The notes below the pieces were generated by a model that did no database searches, was not told the origin of the DNA, and was given only the letters and a program-made list of their open reading frames with translations. From assembly GCF_016909125.1 (NCBI RefSeq), contig NZ_JAFBFD010000027.1, forward strand, positions 1 to 44,122: 44,122 nucleotides of DNA. Direction: 5' to 3'. Source of the stretch: Enterococcus lemanii. Lineage in GTDB: Bacteria > Bacillota > Bacilli > Lactobacillales > Enterococcaceae. Below are positions 8,397 to 15,703 of this stretch, piece by piece. Every line of letters starts with the position of its first letter. Position 1 is the stretch's first letter. The translations under genes and the position numbers were made by a program.

Positions 8397-9494
8397 ATGA
8401 CAAATAAAAAGTTAGCAACCTACTTAGCCCAACTTGGCAATCGCCGGGATTTTCAAACCGGAGCGGTCAGTGCCCCAATCTATTTATCGACCACTTTTGC
8501 ACACCCTAAATTAGGAGAGAGCACCGGTTATGACTATACGCGGACGAATAATCCGACGCGAGAGATTTTAGAAGAAGGGCTTGCTTTGTTAGAAAATGGC
8601 GCACGAGCCGTGGCGACTAGTTCAGGTATGAGCGCGATACAACTCGCTTTTAACTTATTTCCTGCTGGTAGCCAATATTTAGTTTCACGTGATTTATATG
8701 GTGGTAGTTTCCGCTATTTTGCAGAATTAGAGGCTCAAAAAGTGGCGCAATTTCATTATTTTACCGATTTAGCTAGCCTTAAAACACAACTCAATGACCA
8801 GATCGCTGCGGTTTTTATTGAAACACCAACGAATCCTTTAATGAATGAAATAGCAATCCGTGAAGCAGCAGAACTTGCGCATTCATTTGGTGCTATTGTG
8901 ATTGTTGACAACACTTTTCTAACGCCATTAAGGCAAAAGCCACTAGACGAAGGAGCGGATATTGTTGTTCATTCTGGGACAAAATATTTAAGTGGGCATA
9001 ATGATCTTTTAGCTGGAGTAGTTGTTGCAAAAGACGCACAAGTGGGTGAAAGATTGGCTTGGTTAGCCAATACGACCGGCCCGACGCTAGCGGCTTTTGA
9101 TAGTTGGTTATTTATTCGAAGTTTAAAAACGTTTGAGTTGCGTTTTAATCAACAAGAAAAAAATGCTTTGAAAGTCGTCGCAGCATTAAAAAATGCAACT
9201 GGGGTGAAGGAAGTTTTATACCCAGAAAAAGGGGCCATGATTAGTATTCGAGTAACTGATGCAAGTAAAATTAGTGATTTTTTAAGTAAACTAACCGTAT
9301 TTAGTTTTGCGGAAAGTCTAGGTGGCGTTGAAAGCTTAATTACTTATCCAACGACCCAAACCCATGCGGATATTCCTGAAAGCTTACGCGAATCATATGG
9401 TTTAACCCCTGATTTGTTACGTTTATCGATTGGCCTAGAAGATGCGGACGACTTAATTTTAGATTTAGAAACAGCCTGTAGTGTTTTTAATTAA
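8397..9494 (+). CDS. Cys/Met metabolism PLP enzyme (cystathionine gamma-synthase/lyase family)
   Basis: 365-residue enzyme of the Cys/Met metabolism PLP-dependent family. The PLP lysine lies in VVHSGTKYLSGHNDLLAG, and the conserved YDYTRTNNPTR, ATSSGMSAIQ, SRDLYGG and ETPTNP motifs are present. Family members include cystathionine gamma-synthase, O-acylhomoserine sulfhydrylase and cystathionine lyases. The sequence does not separate these safely. Pairing with a cystathionine beta-lyase under one T-box leader suggests transsulfuration toward homocysteine and methionine, so gamma-synthase is my preferred reading. The ribosome binding site AAAGGAG lies before the ATG. Confidence 0.85.
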   Translation: MTNKKLATYLAQLGNRRDFQTGAVSAPIYLSTTFAHPKLGESTGYDYTRTNNPTREILEEGLALLENGARAVATSSGMSAIQLAFNLFPAGSQYLVSRDLYGGSFRYFAELEAQKVAQFHYFTDLASLKTQLNDQIAAVFIETPTNPLMNEIAIREAAELAHSFGAIVIVDNTFLTPLRQKPLDEGADIVVHSGTKYLSGHNDLLAGVVVAKDAQVGERLAWLANTTGPTLAAFDSWLFIRSLKTFELRFNQQEKNALKVVAALKNATGVKEVLYPEKGAMISIRVTDASKISDFLSKLTVFSFAESLGGVESLITYPTTQTHADIPESLRESYGLTPDLLRLSIGLEDADDLILDLETACSVFN

Positions 9495-9498
9495 CATG

Positions 9499-9532
9499 AA
9501 AAACCACGTTCTATTTTAAGAGCGTGGTTTTT
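9499..9532. terminator. Bidirectional terminator between convergent genes
   Basis: Perfect inverted repeat AAAAACCACGTTC (9499-9511) / GAGCGTGGTTTTT (9520-9532), apart from one central mismatch, with A and T tracts on both sides. It serves the plus-strand PLP operon and the minus-strand glucanase gene. Confidence 0.88.
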
Positions 9533-9569
9533 GCATTTATATTTTTTTAAAATTAGCGAGGTAGCCAAT

Positions 9570-11666
9570 TTATTTTGTTTGGCGAATGATTAGGCCAATA
9601 AAAGCACTTAGGCTAATGAAGACGCCGATTGTTATCAAGAAAACCGTTCCTTGCTTTGAGCCAGTTTGGGGCAGCTTTTTTTGTTTGTTATTTGTTTTGT
9701 CTTTTACCGAAGCCCCTTTTGTAGATGATTCATTGCTAGAACTGCTCGAGCTTGTTGTATCAGACTGATTGCTAGAACTGCTAGACTCAGTAGTATCGGA
9801 CTCATCGCTAGAGTTGCTGGATTCCGTAGTAACGGATTCATCGTCGGCTTGCTTTGAGTCGGTTGTTGTAGAAGTATCAGTTGAGTCACTAGACGAGTCA
9901 GAATCTGAAGAGTCATTTGGTTCAGTTGGATTTTCAGGTAATTCAACGAGGCTCGCACCACTGATCTTTTGATTATCATCAACAACAATCTTATATTCAA
10001 TTTGTGTACCAGCAAATGTTTCAATTGTTAAAAAGTAAGTCCCCTCAATTAATAAATGAGTCATTTTTTCTGGTAAAGTTAGCGATTGTTCTTCGTAGTT
10101 AGGATAAAATTCATCGCGGAAAGTTAGATATTTCCACCAGCTATTTGTTGAGACGACTTCACCAATATCGTTTACCAATTTGGCACGTCGAATAAGTTGG
10201 CCATTTGATTGAATCGGAATAACAAAGCTCTCTCCAACGATACCTGTTGCCGGTAGAAATTCAAAATTTGCTGCTAAGTATAATTCTTGTATCCAAGAGG
10301 CGCCTTGATTAAATTGCAAAAGCAACTGTCCTTTATAACCAAAATCATTGAACTGTAAATCTTGTAAAAAAGTAGAAGAGAGTACAATTCCCTCTGTAAC
10401 CACTTGATAATCGACTTCATTTGTTAACGTTTTTGTTATAGAAAGATCAGATGCAGCGGCCTCTTTAAATTGAATTGCTTCTAAAGAATTATTTTGCCAT
10501 TTAATTGGGATAAAAAGCGAAGTTGTTTCTTTTGTGATAAATGATTTATCGTGGATAGGGCTATAAGAAGAACTAGCTTGCATTGATTGTTGAATTGCTT
10601 GTCCTAAGTAAGGGACTTTCCATTGATAAGTGTGACGATCAAAATGTTGACCATTGTCCCATAACATAAGGGAAATACCTGTTTCACGCGCTTTCTCAGA
10701 CATGTAAGCGACGTATTTTACCAATTCCCCTAATTCATTTACATCATCCCCACGATCATAGCCCAATAAGCCATACTCACCAATTACGACCCCAATTCCT
10801 TTTGTTAGAAAAGTTTGATTTAATTTTTGATATAAGTCATCGACACTTGTTCGCGCACTAGCAGAAGAATCATCATATAAAGGTTCATCGAAATTAGTAA
10901 TGCCCATGTTATTGCTAAAAACCCATTCGCTATAGTAATGAACCGTTGCAAGAATATTTTCATCTTGATAACTAGCGATTTCATTCGCAGTTAGATCAAG
11001 TTCGTTTTGATCGGTTTGTGTAATTAAAGTAGGTAAGATTAACATACGGGAAGAGTTATTCCCACCAGAGTTTCTAACAATTTGGTAAAAAGCCTTGTTA
11101 ATTGCTTGTAATTTTTTATGGGCATCTCCTTCATTAAACAAAGGTTCGTTAATTGATTCAAAAGAAATGAAAGAACTAAAGTCTTTGAAGTGATCTGCTA
11201 GTTGTTGCCACAAAGCAAGGTAGCGTTGATATTCTTTTGAATTTAAATTACCATCCCAGTACTGTAGCCATTCCCAAGAATCATGATGTAAGTTAATCAT
11301 CACATAAAGCCCATTTTCTTCTGCTTTTTTTACAACAGCAGTATAACGATTTAAAAATTCAGAATCAATATTATTTGACTCATCTTGTCGATCAATCACC
11401 GAGAAAGGTAAGCGAATACTCGTAAAGCCTTGTTCTTTAATTGAATGAATCAGTTCATCTGTTACTTGAGGATTTCCCCAAGATTCTTCGTAAAGGTTTT
11501 GGTTTAGATCAAAACCGTCAAAGGTGTTTCCGAGATTCCAACCAAACCCCATTTTTTTCATATAATCAACGGAAGGGAACTCACTTGCCTGTGCGACGCC
11601 GCCATTTGCTAAGAAAATTGTACAACCAACCAATAACGTCAAAATAACCTTAGAAACTTTACTCAT
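9570..11666 (-). CDS. Wall-anchored GH5 (GH5_4-type) endoglucanase with X2-like and CBM46-like domains
   Basis: Secreted 698-residue glycoside hydrolase. A signal peptide ends near AQAS (about residue 28). The GH5 barrel covers about 32-360, with GWNLGNTFD near the start as in GH5_4, the acid/base in SINEP (E174), the nucleophile in IGEYG (E297) and LWDNG at 335-339. Then come an Ig-like X2-type module (about 385-460) and a CBM46-like module (about 475-562). A Ser/Asp/Thr-rich spacer (about 585-650) leads to LPQTG (665-669), a hydrophobic helix and a basic tail, the sortase sorting signal. This architecture fits endo-acting enzymes on beta-glucan or xyloglucan; the substrate is inferred. AGGAGG precedes the ATG, and a cre-like box overlaps the leader. 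Confidence 0.9.
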   Translation of the reverse strand: MSKVSKVILTLLVGCTIFLANGGVAQASEFPSVDYMKKMGFGWNLGNTFDGFDLNQNLYEESWGNPQVTDELIHSIKEQGFTSIRLPFSVIDRQDESNNIDSEFLNRYTAVVKKAEENGLYVMINLHHDSWEWLQYWDGNLNSKEYQRYLALWQQLADHFKDFSSFISFESINEPLFNEGDAHKKLQAINKAFYQIVRNSGGNNSSRMLILPTLITQTDQNELDLTANEIASYQDENILATVHYYSEWVFSNNMGITNFDEPLYDDSSASARTSVDDLYQKLNQTFLTKGIGVVIGEYGLLGYDRGDDVNELGELVKYVAYMSEKARETGISLMLWDNGQHFDRHTYQWKVPYLGQAIQQSMQASSSYSPIHDKSFITKETTSLFIPIKWQNNSLEAIQFKEAAASDLSITKTLTNEVDYQVVTEGIVLSSTFLQDLQFNDFGYKGQLLLQFNQGASWIQELYLAANFEFLPATGIVGESFVIPIQSNGQLIRRAKLVNDIGEVVSTNSWWKYLTFRDEFYPNYEEQSLTLPEKMTHLLIEGTYFLTIETFAGTQIEYKIVVDDNQKISGASLVELPENPTEPNDSSDSDSSSDSTDTSTTTDSKQADDESVTTESSNSSDESDTTESSSSSNQSDTTSSSSSSNESSTKGASVKDKTNNKQKKLPQTGSKQGTVFLITIGVFISLSAFIGLIIRQTK

Positions 11667-11676
11667 AACTTCCTCC

Positions 11677-11690
11677 TTTAAGCGCTTTCA
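11677..11690 (-). promoter_or_regulatory. Candidate cre (CcpA) box upstream of the GH5 gene
   Basis: On the minus strand the site reads TGAAAGCGCTTAAA, one base off the TGNAANCGNWNNCA consensus. It lies right next to the AGGAGG ribosome binding site, a roadblock-type position for glucose repression. Confidence 0.7.
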
Positions 11691-11943
11691 TTTTGTGAAC
11701 GTATATAATTTACCAAAGATAGAAAGTGATTAAACTAGATAAATTAGTCACGTTTCTGTAAAAATTATAGATTTCTTATGCAGATTAGCATTTTCTTGAA
11801 AAATAAAATAAAAGAAATTATTAAAAATTGATTGTAAAAAAGGGCACAACTACCATCATTTTATTGGTGAAAATAAAATGATGGTAGTTGTGCTCTCTTC
11901 ATGTGATTGTTAACAATCCTCTTAATCTTTCTACAATCTCACT
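11691..11943. other. Intergenic region containing a 21-bp perfect hairpin
   Basis: A/T-rich stretch that holds the GH5 promoter region (no clear -35/-10 pair seen) and a perfect 21-base inverted repeat at 11844-11864 / 11873-11893 with an 8-base loop. On the minus strand the hairpin is followed by CCCTTTTTT, so it works as the terminator of the TetR operon. No gene is visible here. Confidence 0.7.
11844..11893 (-). terminator. Terminator of the TetR/small membrane protein operon
   Basis: A 21-base perfect stem (GCACAACTACC... arms) with an 8-base loop, followed by six T residues when read on the minus strand. Confidence 0.8.
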
Positions 11944-12234
11944 TTACCAAGAAAAATTAAAAAATAAAACAAAAAAGATAACGATGCAAGTAACGCTAAG
12001 GTCAATGCTATTTTCTAAACGCCTAGTCGCACGCTTCAATATCAAACCAGGGTCCGTTGAAAAAAAGTTAGAACGATATTGAATTGGCAGTAAATTTCCT
12101 AACAAGATACCAATTAAAACAAGATAAAAAGGCCAGTTTGTTGAAAGATGAGGGTACAAAAAAGTCAGTATAATTGCAACCAGATAAATGCTAAACTGCA
12201 TCGTTTTAATGCGGTAGAATTTTTTAAGGTCCAT
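11944..12234 (-). CDS. Small membrane protein of unknown function
   Basis: 96-residue protein that I do not recognise. It has two closely spaced hydrophobic helices (about residues 11-27 and 34-50), a polar middle with several Arg/Lys residues, and a third hydrophobic helix at the C-terminus (about 77-94). The ATG is preceded by AAGAGGAG. It starts 24 bases after the TetR gene stop and shares its terminator, so the two form an operon. It could be a target or partner of the regulator, for instance in drug or lipid response, but nothing in the sequence proves this. Confidence 0.7.
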   Translation of the reverse strand: MDLKKFYRIKTMQFSIYLVAIILTFLYPHLSTNWPFYLVLIGILLGNLLPIQYRSNFFSTDPGLILKRATRRLENSIDLSVTCIVIFFVLFFNFSW

Positions 12235-12258
12235 GTTGTATATGCTCCTCTTGAAAAA

Positions 12259-12867
12259 TTATTTGTTCACTTTTTTAGGCAATAACGACTTCATAATTTT
12301 AATTTGATTGTTAATTTGCTCTTTTGTGACTGCTCCGGTAATCGCTAAAACGCCCAAACCTTCAATGACAAACATATAATTTTCAGCGATTTTGTCTAAA
12401 TCATCATCAACAATGACGCCTTGTTTGACACCGAGCTTCAAAATTTCATAAATGGTTTGTTTGGTCGATTGCAGTTGTGATTGCTGAAAAGCGTGATCCT
12501 CTTCAGTTTTGTGCGTGTAGTAGTATTCATAGGTTGCGCGTAACATGCTGTGGCCCACGTGGTTTAACAATCGGTCTTTGTGTTCGGCAAAGTACTTATC
12601 TAGTAATTGTTCAAAAGGTTCATTGGCCTGAACCGCTAGTCGAATGCCATCAAATTTACTACTCGTTCGTTGTTTTAAAACCTCAATAAAAATTGAATCC
12701 ACGGAGTCAAAATATAAGTAGATTCCTCCACGGCTAATTTGACATTCTTCGATAATATCTTTCATAGTGACATCAATGAAGCCTTTTTGGCGAAAAACAC
12801 GTCGGGCACCATCTAAAATTAATTGCCGTTTTAAAGCTTTTCGTTCCTCATTTGTAAGAATTTCCAT
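12259..12867 (-). CDS. TetR/AcrR-family transcriptional regulator
   Basis: 202-residue regulator with an N-terminal helix-turn-helix (about residues 15-60: ILDGARRVFRQKGF, TMKDIIEECQISRGGIYLYF) and a helical ligand-binding C-terminal domain of normal size. The start is the ATG after GAGGTGATTTTTT. Two identical palindromic boxes (TGACACGCATGTCA) lie 31 and 67 bases upstream, in the region shared with the divergent ECF transporter gene. They are probably its own operators, so autorepression and control of the neighbour are likely. The ligand is unknown. Confidence 0.9.
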   Translation of the reverse strand: MEILTNEERKALKRQLILDGARRVFRQKGFIDVTMKDIIEECQISRGGIYLYFDSVDSIFIEVLKQRTSSKFDGIRLAVQANEPFEQLLDKYFAEHKDRLLNHVGHSMLRATYEYYYTHKTEEDHAFQQSQLQSTKQTIYEILKLGVKQGVIVDDDLDKIAENYMFVIEGLGVLAITGAVTKEQINNQIKIMKSLLPKKVNK

Positions 12868-12898
12868 AAAAAATCACCTCTTTTTCTAAAAAAAGTAA

Positions 12899-12948
12899 TG
12901 ACACGCATGTCAATAAAGTGTATAATCACCATAATGACACGCATGTCA
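12899..12948. promoter_or_regulatory. Twin TetR operators over a promoter
   Basis: TGACACGCATGTCA occurs twice, at 12899-12912 and 12935-12948, 36 bases centre to centre. The arms TGACA/TGTCA are palindromic. Between them lies TATAAT (12921-12926). With ATGACA (12898-12903), which overlaps the first operator, it makes a plus-strand promoter of 17-base spacing. A repressor on the first box would cover the -35. Confidence 0.8.
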
Positions 12949-13091
12949 TTAGAGTGCTTTTGACTTTTGTATTTGTAAGATTCAACCAATTAAGCGCAAA
13001 CGATGGTTAAATTGTTCGTCTTTCATTATACACTATTTTAGAGAGTAAGCTAAGGCAGTCATAAAATGAATCCAAAAAGGTGGAGAAAAAA

Positions 13092-13724
13092 ATGCAAGAA
13101 AGTTTAAAAACGAAAAAATTTGTTTATACCGCAATATTGTTAGCTATTATGTTTATGCTTTATTTAACGCCCCTTGGTTTTTTACAAATTGGCCCTTTTG
13201 CCATTACGACGATGCATATTCCCGTAATTGTTGGGTCAATCATTTTAGGCTATAAGCGCGGAGCCTTTTTAGGCCTTGTTTTTGGTTTATTAAGTGTCTA
13301 TCGTTCAACGGTCTTAATTACCCCAACGAGTTTTGTTTTTTCACCATTTATTCCCGCACCAGGGAGTGAACATGGCAGCTTGTGGGCTTTGGTTGTGGCG
13401 ATTTTACCTCGTATTCTAGTTGGGATTACGCCGGCATTAGTCATTGCTTTTTTCCCTAAAACCAATTTAAAACGAACAGTTGGTTATGGCTTAGCTGGTT
13501 TAGTTGGGTCTTTAACAAATACCATTTTTGTCTTAGGTTTAATGGGAACGATCTTTGGACAACAACTTGGTTATGAGTCTTTGCAAGCGGTCGTATTATT
13601 AATCGGTGGTGTGATTGCTTCAAATGGGATTGTTGAAATGCTTGTGGCGATGTTTGTGACGGCTTCATTAGCCAATGTCTTTTTAATTGTTGATAAGCGC
13701 TTAGTCAATCCGACAGCGCTCTAA
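13092..13724 (+). CDS. ECF transporter S component (vitamin uptake, substrate unassigned)
   Basis: 210-residue membrane protein with about six hydrophobic helices. The segment LGFLQIGPFAITTMHIPVIV and the following ILGYKRGAFLGLVFGL are typical of substrate-binding S components of energy-coupling-factor transporters; pantothenate- or other vitamin-specific types are possible. The start is the ATG at 13092, since AGGTGGAG lies just before it; the GTG at 13080 is inside that ribosome binding site. The shared ECF energising module (two ATPases and EcfT) is not nearby, which is normal for group II systems. The promoter carries the twin TetR boxes. Confidence 0.82.
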   Translation: MQESLKTKKFVYTAILLAIMFMLYLTPLGFLQIGPFAITTMHIPVIVGSIILGYKRGAFLGLVFGLLSVYRSTVLITPTSFVFSPFIPAPGSEHGSLWALVVAILPRILVGITPALVIAFFPKTNLKRTVGYGLAGLVGSLTNTIFVLGLMGTIFGQQLGYESLQAVVLLIGGVIASNGIVEMLVAMFVTASLANVFLIVDKRLVNPTAL

Positions 13725-13753
13725 CCTTTAGACTGTTAAAAATAGAGATAAAT

Positions 13754-13793
13754 AAAAAAAGCGGTAGACAAAAATTTGTCCACCGCTTTTTTT
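13754..13793. terminator. Bidirectional terminator between convergent genes
   Basis: A-tract, then GCGGTaGACAAA / TTTGTCcACCGC, then a T-tract. It can end both the ECF gene and the minus-strand SulP gene. Confidence 0.9.
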
Positions 13794-13816
13794 GAGGCAT
13801 TTCAACTTAGAATGAA

Positions 13817-14986
13817 TTACTTATTTCGTTCTTTTTTGAAAAAGAAATAAGCCAGGCCACTTAAAGCAACACCTAATAAAATACCGACGGCTAAGTTTCG
13901 AGTGTAAACAATGCTGGCCACGGTTAAAAGCATAATGGTGCTTTCAATCAGTTCAAACGAACGAAACAATCTTAAGCTGTCCCATTCAAAGGTCGCAACA
14001 GCAACAGTCATCATAATACCAATTAAGGCGGCTGTTGGAATGACGAGCATTAGATCTTTCAAAACAAAAATAAACAATAGCAGGGTTAGACCAGAGACAA
14101 GCGTGGATAGGCGTTTACGTCCGCCAGATTTCACATTGATGACTGCTTGTCCAATCATTGCACAACCGGCTTGGCCACCAAATAAACCCGTTACAAGATT
14201 GGCGAGTCCTTGAGCTTTGACTTCGCGTTGACTGTCACTTGTACTATTCGTCATCCGATCAACAATTGGGATGGTGAGGAGCGACTCAATGAGACCAACG
14301 ATGGTTAAAGCAAAAGCAGTTGGAAAAATGATTCGCAAAGTCTCAAAAGAAAAAGGTACATTTGGCAACATCATTTTTGGTGTGATTGTTTGCATCTCGC
14401 CTAAATTACCCACTGTTTGTAAGTGGTCTTTAAAAAAGAAAGAAAGAAGAGTCATGATTAAAATAACAATTAAAGCAGGAGGTACAACCGTAATAAATTT
14501 AGGAATTAGATAAATTAATGCAATACTACTAACTACCATGAGATAAGACCAAATCGTTTGGTTAGGTAGTTGCTGTACTTGGGCTAGAAAAATTAAAATG
14601 GCCAGGGCATTTACAAAACCAAACATCACCGTCTGAGGGATATAACGAATTAATTTGTGTATACCAAGATAACCGAATAATAACTGGAGCCCTCCAGTTA
14701 AAATCGTTGCCGCTACCATATATTCTAGGCCATGTGATTGAATTAAAGCCGCCATCACTAAGGCCATCGATCCGGCAGCTGCTGAAACCATGGCTGGACG
14801 TCCACCGGTAAACGTAGTAACTAATAATAACAGTGCGGAAGCAAATAACGCTGAAATGGGGTTTACCCCTGCAATAATTGCAAAGCCAATGACTTCAGGT
14901 AAAATGGCTACAGAAGAAACAAGCCCAGCAAATAAATCACTTCTTTCATTACCAAGCCATTCTTCTTTTTTTAAATGAAACAACAT
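13817..14986 (-). CDS. SulP-family anion transporter without STAS domain
   Basis: 389-residue polytopic membrane protein of the SulP/SLC26 family. Recognisable segments are DLFAGLVSSVAILPEVIGFA at the N-terminus, GGRPAMVSAAAG, and GLFGGQAGCAMIGQ in the second half. Family members carry sulfate, bicarbonate or dicarboxylates. The usual C-terminal STAS domain (about 100 residues) is absent; the protein ends after the last helix with KKERNK. A ribosome binding site AAGGAGCG lies about 12 bases before the ATG. It is flanked by terminators, so it is probably a single-gene unit. The substrate cannot be assigned. Confidence 0.88.
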   Translation of the reverse strand: MLFHLKKEEWLGNERSDLFAGLVSSVAILPEVIGFAIIAGVNPISALFASALLLLVTTFTGGRPAMVSAAAGSMALVMAALIQSHGLEYMVAATILTGGLQLLFGYLGIHKLIRYIPQTVMFGFVNALAILIFLAQVQQLPNQTIWSYLMVVSSIALIYLIPKFITVVPPALIVILIMTLLSFFFKDHLQTVGNLGEMQTITPKMMLPNVPFSFETLRIIFPTAFALTIVGLIESLLTIPIVDRMTNSTSDSQREVKAQGLANLVTGLFGGQAGCAMIGQAVINVKSGGRKRLSTLVSGLTLLLFIFVLKDLMLVIPTAALIGIMMTVAVATFEWDSLRLFRSFELIESTIMLLTVASIVYTRNLAVGILLGVALSGLAYFFFKKERNK

Positions 14987-15168
14987 TTCTTAAAATCGCT
15001 CCTTTTCTATGACAAAGTGACACAACAATTCTTTCATAATAACACAAAAAAACGTAGATAAATAAAATTAAAAATTTTTTCAAAAAAAGTGAGACATTCT
15101 TTTTGTTCGACTCGTTTATAGAGATGTAAGGCGCGCGACTTACCAAACAACACGAGGAGGAAACAAAC

Positions 15169-15375
15169 ATGAAAGTACATAAGCAAACAAAATTAACGGT
15201 GCAATTAAACGTCGATGGAGAAGAAAAATTACAAACACAAACTTTTGCAAATGTGAAACCTGACGCGGAGGCAGAAAGTATTTTAGCGTTAGGAGAAGCC
15301 GTAGCAAGTTTTAATCCAGAGGACAGTACTTTTGAAAGTGTCATCGAAACGGTTCAATTTGAGTATAGTAAATAA
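15169..15375 (+). CDS. DUF1659-family small protein
   Basis: 68-residue soluble protein of the DUF1659 type found across Firmicutes, usually beside a DUF2922 gene, as here. It has no cysteine, no membrane helix and a likely all-beta/alpha small fold. GAGGAGG precedes the ATG. It is followed 29 bases later by the DUF2922 gene, and a shared terminator follows. The function of the pair is unknown. Confidence 0.8.
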   Translation: MKVHKQTKLTVQLNVDGEEKLQTQTFANVKPDAEAESILALGEAVASFNPEDSTFESVIETVQFEYSK

Positions 15376-15404
15376 AAACTAAAAAATAGCTGGAGGCAAT
15401 CAAT

Positions 15405-15626
15405 ATGAAAAAATTACATTTAACTTTTTTAAACGAAGAAGGAAAAAAACACAAATTAATTCCTAAAACAGCAGCAACGAATTTAAGTGCCGAACAAGTC
15501 GAAGCGGTGATGAATCAGTTCACCAATTTAGACTTGTTTGAAAAAGAAGGGGTCGGCTTATTCCGAGCAGTCGCTAGTGCAAAGTATGTAGAAACAATTG
15601 AAACACCACTTTTTGAAAAAGAATAA
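15405..15626 (+). CDS. DUF2922-family small protein
   Basis: 73-residue protein matching the DUF2922 pattern: an N-terminal LHLTFLNEEGKKHKLIP strand region, then a helix with LSAEQVEAVMNQF, then VASAKYVETIETPLF. Start ATG after CTGGAGG. Second gene of the DUF1659/DUF2922 pair; no function is established. Confidence 0.82.
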   Translation: MKKLHLTFLNEEGKKHKLIPKTAATNLSAEQVEAVMNQFTNLDLFEKEGVGLFRAVASAKYVETIETPLFEKE

Positions 15627-15664
15627 ACCAAAACAAAGACTCGTACTGTCTTTTTAAAATAAAT

Positions 15665-15703
15665 AAATCCAGGACCGCCAGTTCGAAGGGTGGTCCTGGA
15701 TTT
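15665..15703. terminator. Bidirectional terminator
   Basis: Perfect 12-base stem AAATCCAGGACC (15665-15676) / GGTCCTGGATTT (15692-15703) followed by T residues. It separates the DUF pair from the minus-strand nucleotidyltransferase gene. Confidence 0.85.

Noticed and set aside
9704-10024. Open frames on both strands over the Ser/Asp-rich spacer of the GH5 gene
   Set aside because: They are by-products of the repetitive spacer codons.
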